Origin: Bacillus sp. FJAT-25509
GTDB lineage: Bacteria; Bacillota; Bacilli; Bacillales; Bacillaceae_G
Assembly (NCBI RefSeq): GCF_001420605.1
Contig: NZ_LJIZ01000013.1
Location: 93,955-157,954 of the forward strand
DNA length: 64,000 bases
Direction: 5' to 3'
Below are positions 41,526-50,005 of the stretch, piece after piece; the stretch's first letter is position 1, and the number at the start of each line of letters is the position of its first letter. The notes beneath the pieces were generated by a model. It saw only the letters and a program-made list of their open reading frames with translations, was not told the DNA's origin and searched no databases. The position numbers were made by a program, and so were the translations under genes.

Positions 41526-43145
41526 TTATTGCTTTTGAGCATATTTATAATAAAAGTATCCAACAAATGGACGTACTTTTATGTTTTTTACATTTGATTT
41601 TTGTAAGTACACATATCCAGCTTGGTAAACGGGAGCAATCGCAGCATCATCTAGTAAAAGGTCTTCAGCATTATGAAGGAGCTGAGTACGTTCTGATTCG
41701 TTTTGTAAGCTGATTGTGTTTGCCTTTTGTACAAATTCGTCATATTGAGCGTTTTTATAATTTAATACATTTAAAGCTGATTTAGATGTAAATAGCTCTA
41801 AATAAGTCGTTGGATCTGGATAATCTGCACCCCATGTATCTAGAGAGAGATCATAGTTTCCTTGCTGGCGTAATTCGAATTTTTGTTGTGCTGGTTGTAC
41901 GACAATATTAACTGTTAGACCTTTTAAATTTGTTTCTAATTGTGATTTTAAATATTCACCGATTTTACGCGATGTATTATTATCACTTACTAGTAGTGAA
42001 ATTGTCGCATTTGATTTACCACTCTCAGTTAAAGCTTCTTTAAAAAGTGATTTAGCCTTTTCTAAACTTACTGTAGAAGGATGAGATGTTGAGCTAACAA
42101 AGTCCACACCTTTAGTGTTTTTTACTAAACCTTTAGGAATAATTCGATCAGTAGGAATCGAACCATCGTTTAATAGTGTTGTACTAATGTCCTCTTTATT
42201 AAAGCCGTTTGCGATTGCCTTACGCACTTTTAGATTTGCTAAAAGTGGATTTTTTTGATTAAAGCTGATGTAAGAGACAATTGGCATAGCTAATTTGTTT
42301 AATTCTTTATTCCCTTTATAACGATCGATAACATTAGAATCAATAATTGCTTGGTCAAGTTCGCCAGTTTCATAGAGATTAACTGCAGTTGTTGTTTCTT
42401 TCATGATTTTAACGTCAATTTTATTTACTTGGACATTCTTTTTATCATAGTATTGTGGATTTTTTGTCATTGTAAATCCAGCTTCATGATTCCATTTACT
42501 TACAACGTAAGGACCATTATATAAAGTTGTATTTGCTTCTAAACCATATTTGCTACCTTGCTCCTTAACGAATTTTTCATTTAACGGGAAGAACATTGGT
42601 AAACTAGTTAGTTGAATGAAATATGGAATAGGGCGTTCAAGTTTAATTTGTAATGTTTTATCGTCTAGTGCAGTTACCCCGAGTTTATCCACAGATAACT
42701 TTCCTTGGTTAATTTCTTTTGCATTCTCAATATCATATAAATCGTATGCAAACTGAGCTTTAGTATTTGGATCAACTGCTCGTTTCATTGCAAAAACAAA
42801 ATCTTTTGCCGTTACTGGGTCTCCATTTGAATATTTAGCATCTCTTAAAGTAAATGTATAAACCTTACCATCCGTACTAACTTTATGTGATAAAGCAGCC
42901 GCAGGAACGTATTCTCCTTTTTCATTTGGCATATAAAGACCTTCCATTACACTATTAAGTGCGTTTAATGATGGTCCATCTAAAGCTAGTGAACTATCAA
43001 GACTTACAATATCTGAAGTATCCATTAAATGTAGCGTGTGATCGTTTGACTTCGAAGCTGTCTGATTTGATTGTTGTCCACAGCCTGCTAGTGCCAATGT
43101 GAGTAATAAAGTAATTGATACGAATTTTTTCTTAGTAAATATCAT
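41526..43145 (-). CDS. Oligopeptide-binding lipoprotein (OppA/DppE-like), orphan
   Basis: Extracytoplasmic solute-binding protein of the SBP_bac_5 family, 539 residues. The signal peptide ends in lipobox LALAGC, with the lipidated Cys at 22. Family stretch YTFTLRDAKYSNGDPVTAKDFVFAMKRAVDP near residue 95 is diagnostic, and later FNKEDISTTLLNDGSIPTDRIIP fits OppA/MppA-type peptide binders. No permease or ATPase genes are nearby, so it must serve a transporter encoded elsewhere. Control is by a T-box leader immediately upstream, read here as tryptophan-specific, which suggests a role in acquiring tryptophan-containing peptides. Ribosome binding site AAGGAGAG. Confidence 0.9.
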   Translation of the reverse strand: MIFTKKKFVSITLLLTLALAGCGQQSNQTASKSNDHTLHLMDTSDIVSLDSSLALDGPSLNALNSVMEGLYMPNEKGEYVPAAALSHKVSTDGKVYTFTLRDAKYSNGDPVTAKDFVFAMKRAVDPNTKAQFAYDLYDIENAKEINQGKLSVDKLGVTALDDKTLQIKLERPIPYFIQLTSLPMFFPLNEKFVKEQGSKYGLEANTTLYNGPYVVSKWNHEAGFTMTKNPQYYDKKNVQVNKIDVKIMKETTTAVNLYETGELDQAIIDSNVIDRYKGNKELNKLAMPIVSYISFNQKNPLLANLKVRKAIANGFNKEDISTTLLNDGSIPTDRIIPKGLVKNTKGVDFVSSTSHPSTVSLEKAKSLFKEALTESGKSNATISLLVSDNNTSRKIGEYLKSQLETNLKGLTVNIVVQPAQQKFELRQQGNYDLSLDTWGADYPDPTTYLELFTSKSALNVLNYKNAQYDEFVQKANTISLQNESERTQLLHNAEDLLLDDAAIAPVYQAGYVYLQKSNVKNIKVRPFVGYFYYKYAQKQ

Positions 43146-43175
43146 TTTATTTTTTCTCTCCTTATTTTTGGGTAC

Positions 43176-43490
43176 AAAAAAAGAGTCCCCGCCTTATAAA
43201 AAGGACGAGGACTCCCGTGGTGCCACCTTAATTAGCCTAAAACCGTTTAGACTCACTTTGCAGTATCAAAACAAATGAATTGAACTACCTTGTGACAAAA
43301 AGCAGTATCGAAACACTAGTTTGAATACCTGTCTCTTTTATCGGTGAGACGTCCGCCAAAGCCTACTGCATAAATAAATGGTTCGGTTTGGGTGCTCAGA
43401 AGCCCATTCAAAAATATGTCCGTACTGACTTGCACCAACCGTCAGCTCTCTGAAACTTTCATATAATCTACTCTTCTTCATCATCGCAAA
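43176..43490 (-). promoter_or_regulatory. T-box leader, probably tRNA-Trp responsive
   Basis: On the minus strand: Stem I with GAAG-AGTA internal-loop side and GAGAGCTGACGGTTGGTGC apical part; specifier side GAA-UGG-G-CUUC (UGG at 43406-43404). The T-box sequence AAGGTGGCACCACG is at 43229-43216. A terminator follows: GAGTCC...GGGGACTC then T7 (43216-43176). The bulge UGGC would pair with a tRNA 3' end carrying discriminator G73, which tRNA-Trp has, whereas bacterial tRNA-Gly has U73. This favours UGG over an overlapping GGG reading. Confidence 0.85.
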
Positions 43491-43626
43491 AAATATATAA
43501 TGACTGAAATAATTTTTTAAGTTTAAGTTTTTATTACATCGTACAAGCTTGTAGTGTGATTATATTTTGTAAAAAAGAAAAATGCAAGAAAAATATTTTA
43601 TAAACTTCATAATGAGACTTATTAAC

Positions 43627-43743
43627 TTATCCACAAATATTGTGTATAAACTCTGTGGAATTGTGGATAAATCGCTTTCATTTGTTAATATTTTTCTAGT
43701 ATTTTGTGGATTAATGTGAATTAGTTTGAAATTGTGTGGAAAA
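43627..43743. other. DnaA-box cluster upstream of spoIIQ
   Basis: TTATCCACA (43627-43635), TGTGTATAA (43641-43649), TGTGGATAA (43662-43670) and TGTGGAAAA (43735-43743) all fit TTWTNCACA on one strand or the other; TGTGGATTA (43705-43713) is one mismatch off. Two are perfect consensus boxes. The region between the T-box leader and spoIIQ is otherwise AT-rich. Confidence 0.6.
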
Positions 43744-43827
43744 ATAAGAATTTTGTCGAACTAAAATTTTCTAAATTGCGTATATAATTCCAGAAATCTG
43801 TTGACAATGATTGCAGAGGTGATAAGG

Positions 43828-44622
43828 ATGAGAGAGGAACAAAACAAAAAAACTTCTCAAAAGGTTATTAAAATGTTAAGAAAGCGTTGGGTAGTACCAG
43901 CAATTTATTTAGTGAGTGCGGCAGTAATTTTGACAGGTGCGTTATGGTATCAATACAGTAATGCTCCAACTCCAACAAAAACTGGAACTACAGTTGATAC
44001 GAGAGAGCCTGAAGCAATTCCAGCTTCAAAGCCAGAAGAAAAATTAACTTACCCAGTTTCAAAGGATGCAACAGTTCAAGTTAAAAGTCATTATTATGAT
44101 GACACTGCTTCAAAAGATGAGCAACAAGCATCATTAATTCAAATGGATAATAATACTTTCACGATCAACACTGGTATGGATTTAGTTGATAAAAGTGGAA
44201 AAGAATTTGATGTAACAGCAGCTCTTAGTGGTACTGTTACAAAGGCTCAAAAAGATGCTGAGCTAGGATATGTAGTTGTAGTAGAAAGTGGTAACGGATT
44301 AGTTTCATATTACCAAAGCTTAAAATCTGTAAGTGTTGAACCAGGAACAAAAGTTTCACAAGGACAAGTTCTTGGTGTAGCTGGAACAGGTTTAATTGGT
44401 AAAGAAAATGGCATTCATGTTCATTATGAATTACGTAAAGATGGTGTAGCAATTAATCCAGAGAAATACCAAGGACAAGATGTTTCATCAATTATTAGTT
44501 CTGAAAATACAAAAAGCGAAACAAAAGATTCTAATACAATGAATACTTCTGGTAATGTATCAGATGACAAAGAAGAAGGTTCTTCTAATACTTATTCAGG
44601 TGGAAATAAAATTCAACAATAA
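43828..44622 (+). CDS. spoIIQ: Stage II sporulation protein Q (degenerate M23 domain)
   Basis: Forespore membrane protein that pairs with SpoIIIAH across the septum to form the engulfment ratchet and feeding-tube channel. 264 residues: cytoplasmic MREEQNKKTSQK, one helix at about 20-40 (VVPAIYLVSAAVILTGALWY), then a LytM/M23 fold at about 95-215. The first metal ligand position reads INTGMDL (Asn instead of His) while HVHYELR is kept, so it is non-catalytic as in B. subtilis. The C-terminal Ser/Asn/Lys tail is disordered. ATG 43828 follows GAGGTGATAAGG. Normally sigma-F driven. Confidence 0.94.
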   Translation: MREEQNKKTSQKVIKMLRKRWVVPAIYLVSAAVILTGALWYQYSNAPTPTKTGTTVDTREPEAIPASKPEEKLTYPVSKDATVQVKSHYYDDTASKDEQQASLIQMDNNTFTINTGMDLVDKSGKEFDVTAALSGTVTKAQKDAELGYVVVVESGNGLVSYYQSLKSVSVEPGTKVSQGQVLGVAGTGLIGKENGIHVHYELRKDGVAINPEKYQGQDVSSIISSENTKSETKDSNTMNTSGNVSDDKEEGSSNTYSGGNKIQQ

Positions 44623-44638
44623 TAATTAAGCAATTCAC

Positions 44639-44694
44639 AAAGTGCCTAACACGTGGGAATCATACCCCATATGTGTTGGGCACTTGTTTTTTTC
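44639..44694 (+). terminator. Terminator after spoIIQ
   Basis: AAGTGCCTAACAC pairs with GTGTTGGGCACTT (one wobble) around TGGGAATCATACCCCA, then GTTTTTTT. Confidence 0.92.
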
Positions 44695-44704
44695 TGATAA
44701 TTGT

Positions 44705-44733
44705 GCATAGTTAGACACCTTTGCTAATACAAT
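44705..44733 (+). promoter_or_regulatory. Sigma-E-type promoter of spoIIID
   Basis: GCATAGT (44705-44711), 14-base spacer, AATACAAT (44726-44733). This fits the sigma-E pattern KMATATT-N14-CATACAHT with one mismatch in each element; spoIIID is sigma-E dependent in B. subtilis. The leader is about 160 nt. Confidence 0.65.
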
Positions 44734-44901
44734 GTTATAAACCCATCAAAGAGGTGTTTGAGGTGAGGAATCGTGGATTTTCTACCTAGTCAAAATAAAT
44801 GTACCTCAGCAGGTCAGTCAGAGCAGGAAAAAGAGCAGCTTAGTCAGTCAAAACGAGTCTCATTTCACGCTTCTCACATCCATTTAGAGGAGGAGAGTAG
44901 T

Positions 44902-45171
44902 GTGCACGATTACATCAAAGAGAGAACGATCAAGATTGGGAAATATATCGTGGAGACGAAGAAAACAGTACGCGTAATTGCTAAGGAGTTTGGCGTGTCA
45001 AAAAGTACAGTACACAAAGACTTAACAGAACGCTTACCGGAAATCAATCCAGATTTGGCAAATGAAGTAAAAGAAATTTTGGATTATCACAAATCAATTC
45101 GTCACTTACGCGGTGGAGAGGCTACAAAACAAAAGTATCAAAAAGAAGACGTTGAGAAAGTAACTAAATAG
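44902..45171 (+). CDS. spoIIID: Stage III sporulation transcriptional regulator SpoIIID
   Basis: Small mother-cell DNA-binding protein, 89 residues, that switches the sigma-E regulon toward sigma-K. HTH at about 20-43 (KTVRVIAKEFGVSKSTVHKDLTERLP). The sequence HDYIKERTIKIGKYIVETKK is nearly invariant in bacilli. The start is GTG 44902, nine bases after GAGGAGG. The frame is open further up (44773), but those 43 residues are Gln/Ser-rich and not part of the family. Followed by mbl as in B. subtilis. Confidence 0.95.
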   Translation: MHDYIKERTIKIGKYIVETKKTVRVIAKEFGVSKSTVHKDLTERLPEINPDLANEVKEILDYHKSIRHLRGGEATKQKYQKEDVEKVTK

Positions 45172-45230
45172 GGTTTCTGAGCCTTGAAAACAAAATTAAA
45201 AATATTTAACCTCCTGTTCACAAATATTAA

Positions 45231-45259
45231 TTACTAAAAGTAGTTCTTTATGGTAAAAT
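45231..45259 (+). promoter_or_regulatory. mbl promoter
   Basis: -35 TTACTA, 17-base spacer, extended -10 TGGTAAAAT. Confidence 0.6.
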
Positions 45260-45328
45260 TATATTTTGGTATGGAACGTATTCGGGGAACTGCTCATGAG
45301 TATAGTGAATAAGGAGGAGCCAAAAGGA

Positions 45329-46330
45329 ATGTTTTCTAAGGATATCGGAATAGATCTTGGTACAGCCAATGTCTTAATACATGTTAAAGGTAAGGGAATC
45401 GTATTAAACGAACCTTCTGTAGTTGCAATAGAGCGTAGTAGCGGTAAAGTATTAGCAGTAGGGGAAGAAGCAAGCCGCATGGTAGGTCGTACACCTGGTA
45501 ATATCGTAGCAATTCGTCCACTTAAGGACGGTGTAATTGCTGACTTTGATATTACTGAGGCAATGCTACGTCATTTTATAAATAAATTAGATGTAAAGGG
45601 ATTCATGTCAAAGCCGCGTATTTTGATTTGTTGTCCAACAAACATCACATCTGTTGAACAAAAAGCAATTCGTGAAGCTGCTGAAAAGAGCGGCGGTAAA
45701 CAAGTTTATCTTGAAGAAGAGCCAAAGGTTGCTGCAATCGGTGCTGGAATGGATATATTCCAACCAAGTGGTAACATGGTAATTGATATTGGCGGTGGGA
45801 CAACCGATGTCGCTGTTTTATCGATGGGAGATATCGTCACCGCCTCTTCAATTAAAATGGCAGGGGACAAGTTTGATATGGAGATTCTAAACTATATCAA
45901 GCGTGAATACAAACTGCTAATTGGAGAGCGTACTGCAGAGCAAATTAAAATTGAAGTAGGTACTGTTTTCCCTGGTGCAAGAAATGAATCAATCGATATC
46001 CGTGGCCGTGATATGGTAACTGGATTACCTCGTACAATTACTGTACAATCTGATGAAATTCAAAGAGCATTAAGTGAACCAGTTTACTTAATCGTACAAG
46101 CTGCAAAAACAGTATTAGAACGTACACCACCTGAATTATCAGCTGATATTATTGATCGTGGAGTTATTCTAACTGGTGGCGGAGCATTACTTCATGGAAT
46201 AGATATTTTACTTGCTGAAGAATTAAAAGTACCTGTTTTCATTGCTGAAGATCCTATGCAATGTGTTGCAGAAGGTACTGGAATTATGTTAGAAAACATT
46301 GATAAGATTCCAAGTCGCTATTTAAAATAA
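45329..46330 (+). CDS. mbl: Rod-shape protein Mbl (MreB-like actin)
   Basis: Actin-fold filament that guides lateral-wall synthesis by the elongasome. 333 residues, the same as B. subtilis Mbl. Phosphate-binding loops DIGIDLGTANVLIHVKGKGIVLNEPSVVA at the N-terminus and IDIGGGTTDVAVLSMGD near residue 155; adenosine motif TGGGALLHGID near residue 285. ATG 45329 follows AAGGAGGAGCC; the upstream frame (45266, 45297) adds residues not found in the family. Its location after spoIIID identifies it as Mbl rather than MreB or MreBH. Confidence 0.96.
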   Translation: MFSKDIGIDLGTANVLIHVKGKGIVLNEPSVVAIERSSGKVLAVGEEASRMVGRTPGNIVAIRPLKDGVIADFDITEAMLRHFINKLDVKGFMSKPRILICCPTNITSVEQKAIREAAEKSGGKQVYLEEEPKVAAIGAGMDIFQPSGNMVIDIGGGTTDVAVLSMGDIVTASSIKMAGDKFDMEILNYIKREYKLLIGERTAEQIKIEVGTVFPGARNESIDIRGRDMVTGLPRTITVQSDEIQRALSEPVYLIVQAAKTVLERTPPELSADIIDRGVILTGGGALLHGIDILLAEELKVPVFIAEDPMQCVAEGTGIMLENIDKIPSRYLK

Positions 46331-46362
46331 AAATCTCAAGCTTTGTAGCTTGACTACACACT

Positions 46363-46395
46363 GAAATCTCAAGCATAGAGCTTGGGATTTTTTTG
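46363..46395 (+). terminator. Terminator after mbl
   Basis: AAATCTCAAGC pairs with GCTTGGGATTT (one wobble), loop ATAGA, then T5. AAATCTCAAGC also occurs at 46331, directly after the stop codon. Confidence 0.85.
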
Positions 46396-46566
46396 TTTGG
46401 AATTTATTAGTAGCAGTTATCTTTGTTAGAAAAGTGTTTAGGTTTTGTAAAGTTAAGATGAACAAGAAGGTAGTCAAAGTCTGAATAGAGAAAAGGAAAG
46501 TATCAAAGTTTAAAAGGCTTCATTTAAAGTTTAAATTAAGTAATTGTAAAACGAGGATGATCTAGG

Positions 46567-46712
46567 TAACCGGTACATATGATTTAATACTTAAAACTCT
46601 GCCAATTTAAAAATTATGTGAAATAGCTCTACTAGCTTAATTTCAGATTTAATCTTAAAAAAATCGGAAAAGGATTGATGGGTAGAGTTTTAATTTAACC
46701 GGTGCAAATGAT
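46567..46712. repeat. Direct and inverted repeat element in the mbl-ugd gap
   Basis: TAACCGGT(A/G)CA(T/A)ATGAT occurs at 46567-46583 and 46696-46712 (15 of 17 identical). Inside, TTAAAACTCT (46591-46600) is the exact complement of AGAGTTTTAA (46684-46693). The whole gap 46396-46886 has no supported gene. Confidence 0.45.
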
Positions 46713-46886
46713 GATCGAACTTCAAGAAAGTAGAGATTTTATTATTACTTAAAAGTAGACCTATAGAAATCAAAACTGAATTTGCAATTAAATAGTAAAT
46801 TTTAAAACTTAAATTATTCTTCACTTTAAGCATTGAGAAAGAGTTTTTTATCTTTACTGATTAATTGGATAGGATGGGGATGAACC

Positions 46887-48217
46887 ATGACACATATAGT
46901 TGTTGCTGGTACGGGATATGTTGGTCTTACTACAGGAGTTTCATTTGCTACAGTTGGTTACAATGTAACATGTGTTGACATTGATGCTGAAAAAATTGAA
47001 TTACTACAAAAAGGAATTTGCCCTATTTTTGAACCGGGTTTGAAAGAATCCTTATTAGAAAATAGTTCCTTTAACAAAATTGAGTTTACAACAAACTTCA
47101 AAGCAGCATATAGCCAGGCAGATATCATATTCATTGCGGTCGGCACACCAGAACTTCCAGATGGAACAGCCAATTTGCAATATTTGAAAGCTGTTGCGAA
47201 AGAGATCGCAATTCATGCTAAAAAAAATCTAATAATTGTCATTAAAAGTACTGTTCCAGTTGGAACGAATGAGGCAGTTAAGAAGATCATGTTGGAAAAT
47301 GCCCCTCCGCATTTAACGATTGAAATAGTATCCAATCCTGAATTTTTAAGGGAAGGTTCTGCGCTATACGATTTATTTAATGGCGATCGAATTGTCATTG
47401 GTTCCGAAAGTCAAAATGCAACGGACTTAATAAAGGAATTATATAAACCATTTAATACGCCTATTTATACAACAGATGCAAGAAGTGCGGAATTGATTAA
47501 GTATGCATCTAATGCTTTTTTAGCTACTAAAATAAGTTTATTAACGAAATTGCCATGATCTGTGAAAAATTAAATGCTGATGTTGATCATGTTGCTCATG
47601 GTATTGGGCTAGATCATAGAATCGGTTCAAAGTTTTTAAAAGCCGGTATTGGATTTGGAGGGTCTTGTTTCCCAAAAGATACGACTGCTTTAGTAAAAGA
47701 AGCTGAGTTAGTAGGTGTAGACCTAAAACTATTAAAATCCGTTATTACAATTAATAATCAACAGAAAATAAAACTATCAGAATTAGCAAAATCCCTTTTT
47801 GGAAATTTAAACAATATAGAAATTGCAATTCTAGGAGCAAGCTTTAAACCAAATACAAATGATATTCGACATGCACCATCTATCGATTTAATTAATCAGT
47901 TCATAAGAGAAGGTACTAAAATTACAGTATATGATCCATATGCCTTACCTGAATTAAGAAAAGTATTTGGAGATTCCATAAATTATTCAGTTAATGTGAA
48001 GGATGCTATTCATAAGAAAGAGGCCGCATTTATTTTGACTGAATGGAGAGAAATCGTAGAAACTGACCTCCAATTGTATGAGAAGCTAATGAAGGTTCCG
48101 TTAGTAATTGATGGACGTAATTGTTTTGAATTAACTAAAATGCAAAAGAAGAACATCCACTATTACTCAATCGGTCGAAAGCCAGTGAATCCAATCCCAC
48201 AGCTTATTAATAAATAA
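46887..48217 (+). pseudogene. ugd: UDP-glucose 6-dehydrogenase, frameshifted
   Basis: NAD-dependent oxidation of UDP-glucose to UDP-glucuronate for surface polysaccharide or teichuronic acid. The first frame (46887-47558) has the Rossmann motif GTGYVGLTTGVSFA, AVGTPELPDG and NPEFLREGSALYD. It then breaks in ELIKYASNAFLATKIS. The second frame (47555-48217) resumes with MICEKLNADVDHVAHGIGLDHRIG and has the catalytic Cys in GFGGSCFPKDT and the C-terminal NADP-type domain. Adding a single T to the TTT at 47537-47539 joins them as ISFINEIAMICEKL in a 443-residue full-length enzyme. Either a real inactivating mutation or a homopolymer sequencing error. The ATGA junction could permit re-initiation. 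Confidence 0.92.
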
Positions 48218-48353
48218 TTAGACTCGTATGAACGAAAATTCTGTGACTCATTCTTAGGATTTCGTCTCTAAGTTGTGAGGATAAGAAACGCCACCGCGAA
48301 GATCGGGCACCATATAGGGGCAAATAAACGATTCTTATAATATAAGTGAAATG

Positions 48354-48381
48354 GGATGTCTCTATGAGACAGCCTTTTTTT
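48354..48381 (+). terminator. Terminator after ugd
   Basis: GGATGTCTC pairs with GAGACAGCC (one mismatch), loop TAT, then T6. Upstream (48250-48283) is another small CTTAG/CTAAG hairpin. Confidence 0.75.
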
Positions 48382-48455
48382 GTGTGCAAAATAAACCACT
48401 TAGAAAACAATACATTAAATGAAATATTTTGGAAAAAGTATAAGAATAATAAGCC

Positions 48456-50003
48456 ATGATTATGGGGCGGTGGAAAAAAGTGTTTAACTACAAAGAAACC
48501 AATAGTGCAGCTACAAATAAAAAAATTCCATTTCAAAATAATATATCTCGTTCTTTAAGTAAGGACATTTTAGAGAATATAAAAAGAATAAAAGATGATT
48601 TTGGAGATAGCTCTGACCTTGTGATTCGTCATGAAACACTTGGGGAAGGTATGCAGTATTCTTTTGCAGTCATTCATATTGACGGAATTTCAAACGAGAA
48701 ACTAGTGAATGATGGAATCATAAATAAAATCGTTAAAATTAATGCAGAAAAAGAAACAACGCTGTCATTAACGGATTTAGAGAATGGCTTAAAAAGCGTA
48801 ATCGCCGTTTCAAGTTTAAAATCACAATCAAGCTATACAAATCTCCTATCAGCATTACTGATTGGAGACACCGTTGTTCTTTTAGATCATGACAGTAACT
48901 TCTTAGTTGCATGTACAAAAATGGTGCAATCTAGAAGTATTTCAGAGCCTTCAACGCAAACTGTAATCAGAGGACCAAAGGATAGCTTCACAGAAAGCTT
49001 ACGTACAAATACTTCTCTAATTCGTAATAGAATTCAACACCCAGCGTTGCGGATTGAGTCAATGAAAATAGGCGAAGTAACGAGAACTGATGTAGAAATA
49101 ATGTATATAAAAGGAGTTGTAGATGAAGAGTTATTAAGGGAAGTAAAACATCGTTTAGAGGCTATTAATGCAGATGAAATCTTAGAATCCAGCTATATTG
49201 AAAACTATATTCAAAACGACCAAAAGACCATTTTTCCTACAATGATTAATTCAGAGAGACCTGATGCTGTAGTAGGTAATTTACTGGAAGGACGTGTTGC
49301 AATTTTTGTAGCTGGTACACCATTTGTCTTAATTTTACCAGCTACATTTACGCAGTTTTTTCAATCTCCAGAGGATTATTATCAAAGCTCATATATTGGA
49401 ACTTTTTTAAGATTGCTGCGTTATATGTCGTTTTGGACAGCCTTATTTGCACCTGGAATTTTCATTGCAATTACTTCATTTCATCAGGCTGTAGTTCCTA
49501 CCGTTTTATTAGTAAGTTTAGCTGCCCAGCGTGAAGGTGTACCTTTGCCAGCGATTGTTGAAGCTCTTGGTATGGAGCTAATTTTTGAAGTATTACGTGA
49601 AGCCGGAATTCGAATGCCAAGAGCGGTTGGGCAGGCACTTTCAATTGTTGGAGCCTTAATCTTGGGGCAAGCAGCTGTACAGGCAGGATTTGTATCTGCA
49701 TCAATGGTTATCATCGTATCAATTACTGCGATTGCTAGCTTTACGATCCCTTATTATAATATGTCAATTGCCGCTAGGATTCTTAGGTTCATATTATTAT
49801 TGGCAGCGGCTTATATTGGTTTATTTGGAATGTTAATTGGTGGTTTAATTATATTATTACATATGTGTAGCTTACGATCTTTTGGAGAACCATATTTTGC
49901 ACCATTTGGACCATTCCGTATAAAAAGTCAAAAAGATACTATTTTAGTTGTACCTAGTCAAGGAAACACAAAAACCGTTAAAGAACAAAGATCTGGAGAA
50001 TAA
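48456..50003 (+). CDS. Spore germinant receptor subunit A (GerA family)
   Basis: Inner-spore-membrane receptor subunit, 515 residues. N-terminal domain with LVIRHETLGEGMQYSFAVIHIDG. Middle GerA motif SYIENYIQNDQKTIFPTMINSERPDAVVGNLLEGRVAIFVAGTPFVLI. At least four membrane helices lie between about 300 and 480, including FAPGIFIAITSFHQAVVPTVLLVSLAAQREGVPLPAIVEALGMEL. The start is weak: ATG 48456 or 48462, with no clear ribosome binding site. First gene of an A-C-B receptor operon normally made under sigma-G. The ligand cannot be predicted. Confidence 0.92.
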   Translation: MIMGRWKKVFNYKETNSAATNKKIPFQNNISRSLSKDILENIKRIKDDFGDSSDLVIRHETLGEGMQYSFAVIHIDGISNEKLVNDGIINKIVKINAEKETTLSLTDLENGLKSVIAVSSLKSQSSYTNLLSALLIGDTVVLLDHDSNFLVACTKMVQSRSISEPSTQTVIRGPKDSFTESLRTNTSLIRNRIQHPALRIESMKIGEVTRTDVEIMYIKGVVDEELLREVKHRLEAINADEILESSYIENYIQNDQKTIFPTMINSERPDAVVGNLLEGRVAIFVAGTPFVLILPATFTQFFQSPEDYYQSSYIGTFLRLLRYMSFWTALFAPGIFIAITSFHQAVVPTVLLVSLAAQREGVPLPAIVEALGMELIFEVLREAGIRMPRAVGQALSIVGALILGQAAVQAGFVSASMVIIVSITAIASFTIPYYNMSIAARILRFILLLAAAYIGLFGMLIGGLIILLHMCSLRSFGEPYFAPFGPFRIKSQKDTILVVPSQGNTKTVKEQRSGE

Positions 50004-50005
50004 GT

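Noticed and set aside
43400..43410. Glycine reading (GGG) of the T-box specifier
   Set aside because: The antiterminator bulge UGGC requires discriminator G73, which does not fit bacterial tRNA-Gly; UGG (Trp) fits both sites.
44773..44901. 43-residue N-terminal extension of SpoIIID
   Set aside because: SpoIIID is highly conserved and starts at HDYIKERT; the GTG at 44902 has the best ribosome binding site.
48207..48536. 109-codon minus-strand ORF after ugd
   Set aside because: Overlaps the ugd terminator hairpin and the gerA start; Phe/His-rich, no ribosome binding site.
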